A DNA stretch of 7,822 bases from Clostridiales bacterium (GTDB lineage: Bacteria; Bacillota; Clostridia; Saccharofermentanales; UBA5734). Location: positions 1 through 7,822 of the forward strand of contig DMJC01000143.1 of NCBI GenBank assembly GCA_003451915.1, in the 5' to 3' direction. The notes under the pieces are model-generated. The model saw only the letters and a program-made list of their open reading frames with translations, was not told the DNA's origin and ran no database searches. Position numbers and translations under genes: made by a program. This document shows, piece after piece, positions 1 through 4,700 of this stretch; the first letter of the stretch is position 1; each line of letters opens with the position of its first letter.

Positions 1-1051
1 CCGCAGCCGTGACCGGCGCCGTCCTGTCGAAGTTGCAATCATTCTTTATGGCATCTTGTACGGCATCGCCGGCCTATCGCCCTGGCTCGGAAACGCTCGG
101 GTCTGGTTCCTGATCGGCGCTATTTCTCTGGCCAACGCACCACTTGCTCTTTACAATGCGACTTGGCAAAGCTACTTCTCCGACATCGTTTCGGTCGAAA
201 ACCGCAATTCTTATTATACCCGTCGAACCAGCATGACTTTTTTTGCCGGCATCATTGTCGTTCAGGCTGTTGGCATTATTCTGGGCAGTGCCAGAACAGA
301 TGAACTCAGGATTTGGCTCTATCAATCCTGTTATTGGCTGGCATTTATCATTGCCATTGTCCAGATGCGTGTTTTGCAGCGTGCACCTGGCATGGTCAGC
401 ATGAAGGTCTCAACCGGCTGGCGCGACTTGCTGGAAGCAGGCCGCGAAATGATCCAATGCCGGGGTTTTGTACTCTTCTGCCTGATTTCGCTGCTTTTTC
501 ACTTTGGCTGGTATATGTCCTGGCCACTGTTCTTTATCAACCAGGTCACTTATCTGGGAGCCAACGAAACCTGGATCAGCCTGATCGCTGTATCGGCAAA
601 CATAACGCAATGGCTGACAGCACGTCCCTGGGGCCGTTTCGCCGAGAAACACGGCGTCCGGCTGACACTGGTCATCGGCAGTTTCGGTCTCGCGCTCAAC
701 CCGATGCTGGCTGTTCTGGCTGCTTATCTGCCAGACAGCTGGAAACTGCCGGGCATGATGATCTTCAATCTGTTCACTGGTTTGACTTTCAGCGCTTTTA
801 TGCTCTCGATCCTGCAATGCATGCTTGAGGTTGTTCCAGAACGCGATCGGACAATCAACATCTCGGTCTATACAACCCTTTTACTGATCATGAATACTAT
901 CGGCCCTATCGTCGGTGTCCGTATTTACATTCTGCTCGGTTCGGATCTGAAATCAATGACCCTGAGTATGCTGGTTTCCAGCATCATCCGTTTCATTGGC
1001 GGCGGTCTTTTCCTGCTGCGCTGGAATCTGCTGCGAAGCTGTCACTCATAA
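1..1051 (+). CDS. Major facilitator superfamily transporter, 5'-truncated by window edge
   Basis: An integral membrane secondary transporter; the substrate cannot be told from sequence. The reading frame is open from base 2 to the TAA at 1049-1051, giving about 349 residues with no start, so the gene begins before the window. The first in-frame TTG (56) lies inside a membrane segment and is not a real start. The first residues (RSRDRRRP) match the basic cytoplasmic loop between helices 2 and 3 of MFS proteins (motif A region). About ten hydrophobic segments follow, separated by a longer central loop near residues 125-150, as expected for helices 3-12 of a 12-helix carrier. A second basic loop, GRFAEKHG, sits at the matching place in the C-terminal half. 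The ALYNATWQSYFSDIV segment is typical of Bacillota MFS proteins of unknown substrate. Its 3' end overlaps the converging Uma2 gene by 10 bp. Family is secure; function is open. Confidence 0.9.
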   Translation, partial: RSRDRRRPVEVAIILYGILYGIAGLSPWLGNARVWFLIGAISLANAPLALYNATWQSYFSDIVSVENRNSYYTRRTSMTFFAGIIVVQAVGIILGSARTDELRIWLYQSCYWLAFIIAIVQMRVLQRAPGMVSMKVSTGWRDLLEAGREMIQCRGFVLFCLISLLFHFGWYMSWPLFFINQVTYLGANETWISLIAVSANITQWLTARPWGRFAEKHGVRLTLVIGSFGLALNPMLAVLAAYLPDSWKLPGMMIFNLFTGLTFSAFMLSILQCMLEVVPERDRTINISVYTTLLLIMNTIGPIVGVRIYILLGSDLKSMTLSMLVSSIIRFIGGGLFLLRWNLLRSCHS

Positions 1052-1794
1052 ACACTGGCAGCCGGGAAAACAAGTCCCTGCAGGTATTCCGATCGGACCT
1101 CGTCGTTTTCATTGAAGCTTTGCTGGCGGATGAGCTGGTCTTCACCGAAGCGATAGATACTGATCTGGCGATTAGCGCCATCGATCATCCAGTACTCCTG
1201 AACGCCTGAACGCAGATACAGGCTCAGTTTGCGTATCAGATCATGGCTGCGGTTTGAAGGCGACAGCACCTCGATGGCAACGCTGGGTGCACCGATGTAC
1301 TGACCTTTCTCGTTAAAATTCGCTTTGTTGCAGACGACCAATAAATCCGGCTGAACAACATTGCGATCTGTCGAACGGCTGCCAAGGTAAACATCCAGAG
1401 GGGCGACATAAGTCTGGCATTTTTTACCATTTAAAAAATTTCTCAAATTAAAATAAAGATTCCCGATGATCCGCTGATGCTCTTCCGTCGGCGCACCCAT
1501 CAGCCAGACCTTACCATCGATGTACTCATACCGCTTGTCTGTTTTCTCATACATCTTGACAAACTGGCTATAAGTCATCGAACGTCCGTCATAGCGATCT
1601 GGTTCGTTGGGGTCATAACCGTCAATATAATATTCGGCTGGTTCTTCTCCGATGCTGAGTCCGTCTTTCCATCCAGCATGCCGCGTCAGGCGTGCAACCG
1701 GTTTGCCGTTGCGCACGACAATGACATCTTCATTCTCCAACACGCTCAGATAGAATCCAAAATTGTTCTTGACATCCGTCGCGTTGACAAACAT
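1042..1794 (-). CDS. Phd/YefM antitoxin-like domain fused to Uma2 (DUF820) nuclease-fold domain
   Basis: 250 residues. Residues 1-40 look like a Phd/YefM antitoxin DNA-binding domain: MFVNATDVKNNFGFYLS, then DVIVVRNGKPVARLTRH, the usual 'recurring strand with GKPVA' signature. A linker (41-70, acidic and Tyr-rich) leads to a Uma2 domain (about 72-250). The PD-(D/E)XK-type residues visible are E90 in RYEYIDG, D150 in VVQPDLLVV, E175 in AIEVLSPS, and K189 in IRKLSLY, followed by SGVQEYWMID. All expected catalytic positions are therefore kept. Uma2 proteins are annotated as putative endonucleases, but their cellular role is poorly known. The start is fixed by GGAGGTGA six bases upstream of the ATG. 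A strong promoter with palindromes lies in front, consistent with autoregulation by the N-terminal domain (inference). No toxin gene adjoins it. Part of the gene (about 1420-1460) is very AT-rich compared with neighbours, which may hint at transfer. Confidence 0.9.
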   Translation of the reverse strand: MFVNATDVKNNFGFYLSVLENEDVIVVRNGKPVARLTRHAGWKDGLSIGEEPAEYYIDGYDPNEPDRYDGRSMTYSQFVKMYEKTDKRYEYIDGKVWLMGAPTEEHQRIIGNLYFNLRNFLNGKKCQTYVAPLDVYLGSRSTDRNVVQPDLLVVCNKANFNEKGQYIGAPSVAIEVLSPSNRSHDLIRKLSLYLRSGVQEYWMIDGANRQISIYRFGEDQLIRQQSFNENDEVRSEYLQGLVFPAASVYE

Positions 1795-1814
1795 ATGCTG
1801 TCACCTCCATAATC

Positions 1815-1828
1815 AGCTAATTTATTAG
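1815..1828. promoter_or_regulatory. Second AT-rich palindrome (putative operator O2) in the Phd-Uma2 leader
   Basis: CTAAT-TT-ATTAG (1817-1828) is a perfect inverted repeat with a 2-base centre. It begins with the same AGCTAAT (1815-1821) that forms half of the upstream palindrome (AGCTAAT at 1851-1857). The two centres (1822.5 and 1852.5) lie 30 bp apart, close to three helical turns, so dimers bound at both would face the same side of the DNA. Confidence 0.5.
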
Positions 1829-1845
1829 TCGTTATTTCAGCTATA

Positions 1846-1859
1846 ATATTAGCTAATAT
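1846..1859. promoter_or_regulatory. Perfect 14-bp palindrome (putative operator O1) over the -10 box
   Basis: ATATTAGCTAATAT equals its own reverse complement. It covers the -10 box of the Phd-Uma2 promoter. Phd/YefM-family proteins are known to repress their own promoters through short palindromes, so binding by the encoded N-terminal domain is a reasonable inference, not shown. Confidence 0.6.
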
Positions 1860-1874
1860 GAAACAGCTTGTCAA
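1846..1874 (-). promoter_or_regulatory. Promoter of the Phd-Uma2 gene
   Basis: Read on the minus strand: a perfect -35 TTGACA (1869-1874), a 17-base spacer, and -10 TAATAT (1846-1851). Transcription would start near 1839, giving a leader of about 45 bases before the ATG. The 14-bp palindrome at 1846-1859 covers the whole -10 box and half of the spacer, the classic place for a repressor site. Confidence 0.75.
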
Positions 1875-1904
1875 GTTCAACAGCCTTCTTTTTACGATTT
1901 TTTC

Positions 1905-1934
1905 TTGTGTCAGAAGAACCGAAAAGGGTATACT
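1905..1934 (+). promoter_or_regulatory. Promoter of the MGMT-VOC operon
   Basis: -35 TTGTGT (1905-1910), 18-base spacer, -10 TATACT (1929-1934). Transcription would start near 1941, leaving a short leader with AGGGAG at 1944-1949 before the ATG at 1959. It is divergent from the Phd-Uma2 promoter; the two -35 boxes are about 30 bases apart. Confidence 0.55.
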
Positions 1935-1958
1935 GGCATTATCAGGGAGTAAGAGCTG

Positions 1959-2285
1959 ATGCGAAAAGCACCATCCGATTTTTTCAATCATGTTTATGCC
2001 ATCGTAGCCCAGATACCACATGGCTGCGTCCTGACCTATGGCCAGATCGCAGCAATGGCCGGCAACCCGCGGGCAGCCCGAATCGTCGGCTACGCCATGA
2101 ACAGTGCGCCGGACGATCGCGACCTCCCTTGTCATCGGGTTGTCAACCGCATTGGTGAAATGGCCCCCGGTTTGATATTCGGCGGCGCTGACCGTCAGCG
2201 GGCAATGCTCGAAGCCGAAGGTGTCACCTTCAAACCCGATGGTTGCATCGATCTCGACAAGCATCTCTGGTGGCCAAAAAAATGA
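1959..2285 (+). CDS. Single-domain MGMT-family protein (alkyltransferase-type, PCHR active site)
   Basis: 108 residues corresponding to the C-terminal DNA-binding and active-site domain of O6-alkylguanine-DNA alkyltransferases. In order: Y27 in LTYGQIA (phosphate/base-contacting Tyr of the family), R41 in AARIVGYAM (the 'arginine finger' of the recognition helix), and the acceptor-cysteine motif P57-C58-H59-R60. It lacks the N-terminal domain of about 80 residues found in Ogt and the Ada C-terminal part. Short homologues with Trp in place of Cys are alkyltransferase-like (ATL) proteins that only flag damage for nucleotide excision repair. Here the cysteine is present, so methyl or alkyl transfer is chemically possible, although activity of the lone domain is unproven. 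The start is supported by AGGGAG eight bases upstream. Its TGA is 14 bases before the next ATG, so the two genes are probably cotranscribed. Confidence 0.9.
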   Translation: MRKAPSDFFNHVYAIVAQIPHGCVLTYGQIAAMAGNPRAARIVGYAMNSAPDDRDLPCHRVVNRIGEMAPGLIFGGADRQRAMLEAEGVTFKPDGCIDLDKHLWWPKK

Positions 2286-2299
2286 GAGGAGAACATCCC

Positions 2300-2668
2300 A
2301 TGCAATTTACAATGATTCACAACAATTTTAACGTCAGTGATCTTGATCGGAGTCTGACATTCTATCGCGAAGCCCTCGGACTGAAACCTGTCCGCCAGAC
2401 CAATGCCCCTGACGACAGTTTCAAACTGGCCTTTCTTAGTGACGGTAAAAGTCAGTGGAATCTCGAGCTGACATGGCTGCGCGATCACCCGCAAAAATAT
2501 GATCTGGGCGAAAACGAAATCCATCTGGCCTTTCGGGCCGACGATTTCGCCGCAGCCCATGAAAAGCACCAGGCCATGGGCTGCATTTGCTACGAAAATC
2601 CCGGCATGGGCATTTATTTTATCGAAGATCCCGACGGTTACTGGCTGGAAATATTACCGGTCAGGTAA
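2300..2668 (+). CDS. VOC family metalloprotein, glyoxalase I-like (GloA-like)
   Basis: 122 residues. Probably a glyoxalase I-type lyase that converts the thiol adduct of methylglyoxal to the lactoyl thioester, acting in the cytosol. Two βαβββ modules are visible: NVSDLDRSLTFYREALGL (11-28) and YFIEDPDGYWLEIL (106-119). The four metal ligands of bacterial glyoxalase I can be placed at H7, E56, H75 and E117, with spacing close to E. coli GloA (H5, E56, H74, E122). The short form without the zinc-type insertions would fit the nickel-dependent class (inference). Other VOC activities, such as a resistance protein or dioxygenase-like enzyme, cannot be excluded. ATG 2300 is chosen because AGAGGAG lies eight bases upstream; the in-frame codon at 2243 lies inside the MGMT gene. 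The TAA stop (2666-2668) lies where a heptamer repeat array begins. Confidence 0.87.
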   Translation: MQFTMIHNNFNVSDLDRSLTFYREALGLKPVRQTNAPDDSFKLAFLSDGKSQWNLELTWLRDHPQKYDLGENEIHLAFRADDFAAAHEKHQAMGCICYENPGMGIYFIEDPDGYWLEILPVR

Positions 2669-2711
2669 CGGATAAGGGATATGGGATAACGGATAACGGA
2701 TAACGGATAAC
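2664..2711 (+). repeat. Left GGATAAC heptamer array (inverted relative to 2855-2882)
   Basis: Four perfect tandem copies of the 7-mer GGATAAC at 2684-2711, preceded by two degenerate copies (GGATAAG 2670-2676, GGATATG 2677-2683) and a 6-base remnant GGTAAC (2664-2669). The remnant contains the stop codon of the VOC gene. The decay runs from the inner perfect copies toward the gene. Confidence 0.9.
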
Positions 2712-2735
2712 AGATCGTGTAAGTCTGTGAACTTG

Positions 2736-2764
2736 ATCCCTCTTAGACATCATCTGAAAGGGAT
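2736..2764 (+). other. Imperfect hairpin with AT-rich tail, possible terminator
   Basis: ATCCCT (2736-2741) pairs with AGGGAT (2759-2764). Inside, TTAGA (2743-2747) can partly pair with TCTGAA (2753-2758) around a CATCA loop, with bulges. The plus-strand sequence after it is TTATTAATAATATT, only partly T-rich. It could help end the MGMT-VOC transcript, or simply be part of the folded repeat element. Confidence 0.3.
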
Positions 2765-2795
2765 TTATTAATAATATTATATAATTTGATGCTAG

Positions 2796-2822
2796 GCATG
2801 ATAAAAATCATGCTCTTATTTT
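2796..2822 (+). terminator. Weak intrinsic terminator candidate after the MGMT-VOC operon
   Basis: A perfect 7-bp stem, GCATGAT (2796-2802) with ATCATGC (2807-2813), encloses an AAAA loop and is followed by TCTTATTTT. The stem is short and not GC-rich, so termination would be weak. On the minus strand no T-run follows, so it would not serve msrAB. Confidence 0.4.
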
Positions 2823-2854
2823 AGATCTATGAAAGACCCAGTTCGCAAATTTTG

Positions 2855-2882
2855 ACTATCCGTTATCCGTTATCCGTTATCT
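2855..2882 (-). repeat. Right heptamer array (GTTATCC on plus, GGATAAC on minus)
   Basis: Two perfect GTTATCC units (2862-2868, 2869-2875) with a degenerate one on each side (ACTATCC 2855-2861, GTTATCT 2876-2882). Bases 2862-2881 are the exact reverse complement of 20 bases within the left array (for example 2692-2711), so a transcript crossing both arrays could form a stem of 20 bp or more around a loop of about 150 bases. The array encodes the last residues and the stop codon of the MsrAB protein on the minus strand. Confidence 0.9.
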
Positions 2883-3873
2883 TGTTAAGCCATTCCCCAT
2901 ACCCCTCAGCTTCCAGCTCTTCCAGCGGAATAAAGCGCAAAGCTGCACTGTTTATGCAGTAGCGCAAGCCGCCCAGTTCAGCCGGTCCGTCTGTGAAGAC
3001 ATGACCGAGGTGTGAATCACCGCTGCGGCTGCGCACTTCAACGCGGTCCATGCCGTGACTGAGATCGCGCTTTTCTTTAATTGCCGATTTATCAGCCGGT
3101 TTGGCGAAGCTCGGCCAGCCGCAGCCCGAGTCAAATTTATCTTTTGAAGTGAAAAGCGGTTCGCCGGTGACAATGTCAACATAAAGGCCTGGCCGGTGGT
3201 TGTTCCAATATTCGCCGGTAAATGGCCGTTCAGTGCCATTCTCCTGAGTGACACTGAACTGAGCCGGTGTCAGCCTATTGCGCAGCTCTGCCAGATCAGG
3301 CTTGATGTATTGTGCGGCGTAAGGTTTGGGTAATGTCGCAAAGCTGACATGGCAATAGCCATTGGGATTCTTCTCCAGATAATCCTGGTGATAATCTTCG
3401 GCCAGGTAAAAGTTTTCCAGCGGTTTGACTTCGGTGACAATCCGCCGGCTGTATTGGCTGGCAACCTTGGCAACGACAGCCTGAATCACCGGCAAGTCGG
3501 CCGGGTCGCGATAATAAATGCCACTGCGGTACTGGCTGCCGACATCGTTACCTTGACGGTTCAGGCCCGTCGGATCGATGATCTCAAAGAAATATCCGAG
3601 CAGTCTGGTCAGGCTGATCCGCTTGGGATCGTAGCGGACCTGGACGGTCTCGGCAAAACCCGTGTTCAACCGGCAAACCTGCTCATACGTAGGATTTTCG
3701 ATATTTCCGTTGGCATAACCGACCTGAGTGTCTGCAACACCTGGGATGCGTGCCATATAGGCCTCTGTTCCCCAGAAGCAGCCACCGGCGAGCCAGATTT
3801 CCCGCAGGTCGCGGCCGGTATAGTCAATCGCCCGGTTGGGATTGGACGGTAGATTTTCATGATGATTCAGCAT
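2863..3873 (-). CDS. msrAB: Bifunctional peptide methionine sulfoxide reductase MsrA-MsrB
   Basis: 336 residues; repairs both S- and R-methionine sulfoxide in proteins. The MsrA domain (about 22-185) has the active site G31-C32-F33-W34-G35 and a likely resolving C174 in NGYCHVSF. The MsrB domain (about 200-330) has the catalytic Cys C306 in LRYCINS, the recycling-type C251 in SGCGWPSF, and the [10 protein letters not shown] signature (288-297). The two zinc CxxC pairs of many MsrB proteins are absent ([11 protein letters not shown] and [10 protein letters not shown] where they would be), so this is the zinc-free type. AAAGGAT lies seven bases upstream of the ATG. No signal peptide is seen, so it is cytosolic. 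The C-terminal KITDNG and the stop are encoded by the heptamer repeat array, so the natural C-terminus may have been altered by the repeat. It is divergent from the nitroreductase gene. Confidence 0.96.
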   Translation of the reverse strand: MLNHHENLPSNPNRAIDYTGRDLREIWLAGGCFWGTEAYMARIPGVADTQVGYANGNIENPTYEQVCRLNTGFAETVQVRYDPKRISLTRLLGYFFEIIDPTGLNRQGNDVGSQYRSGIYYRDPADLPVIQAVVAKVASQYSRRIVTEVKPLENFYLAEDYHQDYLEKNPNGYCHVSFATLPKPYAAQYIKPDLAELRNRLTPAQFSVTQENGTERPFTGEYWNNHRPGLYVDIVTGEPLFTSKDKFDSGCGWPSFAKPADKSAIKEKRDLSHGMDRVEVRSRSGDSHLGHVFTDGPAELGGLRYCINSAALRFIPLEELEAEGYGEWLNKITDNG

Positions 3874-3900
3874 GGGATCAATCCTTTCTGTCCATTAATG

Positions 3901-3928
3901 GTTTTATTATCGCGCAGCATTGTGTCAA
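3901..3928 (-). promoter_or_regulatory. Candidate msrAB promoter
   Basis: On the minus strand a perfect -35 TTGACA (3923-3928) is followed 16 bases later by a poor -10, TAAAAC (3901-3906). The -35 box overlaps the left arm of an inverted repeat, GTGTCA (3922-3927) with TGACAC (3949-3954), which might be a regulator site. The -10 box is the weak part of this call. Confidence 0.4.
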
Positions 3929-3973
3929 GAAAAAGTTCCTGTGTTACATGACACTGGCAGCTTGATCTTTTAC

Positions 3974-4002
3974 TGTTCAATTGTTTGGCCATCACCTATA
4001 AT
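3974..4002 (+). promoter_or_regulatory. Candidate nitroreductase promoter
   Basis: A perfect -10 TATAAT (3997-4002) lies 17 bases after a poor -35, TGTTCA (3974-3979). Transcription would start near 4009, giving a leader of about 35 bases with AGGAGGT at 4032-4038. The weak -35 suggests that an activator may be needed (inference). Confidence 0.5.
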
Positions 4003-4043
4003 GATAAGACATTCAATGCTTACTGATAATCAGGAGGTCAACC

Positions 4044-4562
4044 ATGAGCTTCATTGAATTAGCTAAAAAACGGTATTCAACCCGCAATTATCTGCCCAAA
4101 CCAGTCAGTGACAGCGATCTTGGCTTGATCCTGGAAGCTGCCCGGGTCGCACCGACTGCGAAAAATCTGCAGCCTCAGCGGCTTTTGGTCATCCGCAGTG
4201 CCGAGGGTCTTCAGAAACTGCAAATGCGTGCACGTATCTATGGTGCACCTCTGGCGATCGTCACTTGTGCTGACCATCGGCTGAGCTGGAAACGGCCGTT
4301 TGACCTTAAAGACCATGCCGATGTTGATGCCAGCATTGTCCAGGACCACATGATGTTGCAGGCTGCTGAACTCGGTCTCGGTTCGGTCTGGATCTGCTGG
4401 TTCGATCCCCAGGTTCTCCGCCGTGAGTTTAATATTCCCGACGAGATCGAGCCGATCAGTATCCTGGCCATCGGTTATGAAGGCGGCACCCCCAAGTCGC
4501 CGGACCGCCATGCCACCGATCGTATCCCCCTGGAAAAAATGGTTGTTTATAATGAATTCTGA
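4044..4562 (+). CDS. Nitroreductase family protein (FMN-dependent NAD(P)H oxidoreductase)
   Basis: 172 residues, the short form of the nitroreductase fold. Such enzymes bind FMN at a dimer interface and reduce nitro compounds, quinones or flavins with NAD(P)H. The N-terminal R10-x-S12-x-R14 (RYSTR) binds the FMN phosphate. APTAKNLQPQRLLVI (36-50) is the conserved segment next to the flavin, and GLGSVWICWFD (111-121) is the conserved glycine-rich segment near the C-terminus. It is shorter than NfsB-type enzymes (about 217 residues). No extra ferredoxin domain is present. The start is fixed by AGGAGGT five bases upstream. The physiological substrate is unknown. It is divergent from msrAB, which suits a redox-stress role but does not prove it. 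Confidence 0.92.
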   Translation: MSFIELAKKRYSTRNYLPKPVSDSDLGLILEAARVAPTAKNLQPQRLLVIRSAEGLQKLQMRARIYGAPLAIVTCADHRLSWKRPFDLKDHADVDASIVQDHMMLQAAELGLGSVWICWFDPQVLRREFNIPDEIEPISILAIGYEGGTPKSPDRHATDRIPLEKMVVYNEF

Positions 4563-4635
4563 ACCTACTGCCCTTGCGGCACGCCTGATAAACCGCTGTA
4601 CAAGCCGGCTTAAACGAACAATCAAGTGGCAAATC
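4563..4635. other. Short intergenic gap without recognised element
   Basis: This stretch between the nitroreductase stop and the epimerase promoter holds a 10-bp self-complementary AAGCCGGCTT (4602-4611). No T-run follows it, so no terminator can be supported. No ribosome binding site with an open frame is seen. Confidence 0.4.
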
Positions 4636-4644
4636 TGCTATAAT
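4636..4644 (+). promoter_or_regulatory. Extended -10 promoter of the epimerase gene
   Basis: TGC-TATAAT (4636-4644) is a perfect -10 with the TGn extension. No good -35 lies 17 bases upstream (GAACAA at 4616-4621), which is tolerated in extended -10 promoters. Transcription would start near 4651. Confidence 0.6.
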
Positions 4645-4662
4645 GGTGTTATGAAACATTTA

Positions 4663-4677
4663 AGTGTTATTAACACT
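4663..4677. promoter_or_regulatory. 15-bp palindrome in the epimerase leader, putative operator
   Basis: AGTGTTA-T-TAACACT is a perfect inverted repeat with a single central base, centred near +20 from the inferred transcription start and 11 bases before the ribosome binding site. A repressor bound there would block elongation. As RNA it can form at most a 5-bp stem with a 5-base loop, so a DNA site is more likely. The cognate regulator is not in the window. Confidence 0.5.
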
Positions 4678-4700
4678 AGAATCAGATCGAGGTGATCAAG

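Noticed and set aside
313..828. Long alternative-frame open reading frames inside the transporter, msrAB, nitroreductase and Gfo/Idh genes
   Set aside because: They lie wholly within well-supported genes, lack ribosome sites and have no recognisable domains.
1842..1847. TATAAT on the plus strand as a promoter for the MGMT gene
   Set aside because: No -35 lies at a suitable distance (AATTTA at 17 bases). A better promoter is at 1905-1934. The match is a by-product of the AT-rich palindrome region.
1959..2285. Alkyltransferase-like (ATL) protein
   Set aside because: ATL proteins have Trp in place of the acceptor Cys; here the motif is PCHR.
2243..2299. Earlier in-frame start for the VOC gene
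   Set aside because: It would lie inside the MGMT coding region and add residues before the first β-strand; AGAGGAG supports ATG 2300.
2664..2882. CRISPR-like array
   Set aside because: The repeats are 7-bp direct tandems without spacers and are inverted between the two sides; no cas gene is present.
3996..4010. PerR/Fur-type box over the nitroreductase -10
   Set aside because: Only about 10 of 14 positions fit TTATAATnATTATAA and the right half is poor; most of the match is the -10 box itself.
4602..4611. AAGCCGGCTT as a terminator after the nitroreductase gene
   Set aside because: There is no loop of usable size and no T-run follows; a 10-bp self-complementary stretch can occur by chance.
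4692..4694. GTG start for the epimerase gene
   Set aside because: It lies inside the GAGGTGA ribosome binding site; ATG 4701 has the right spacing and begins the Rossmann strand directly.
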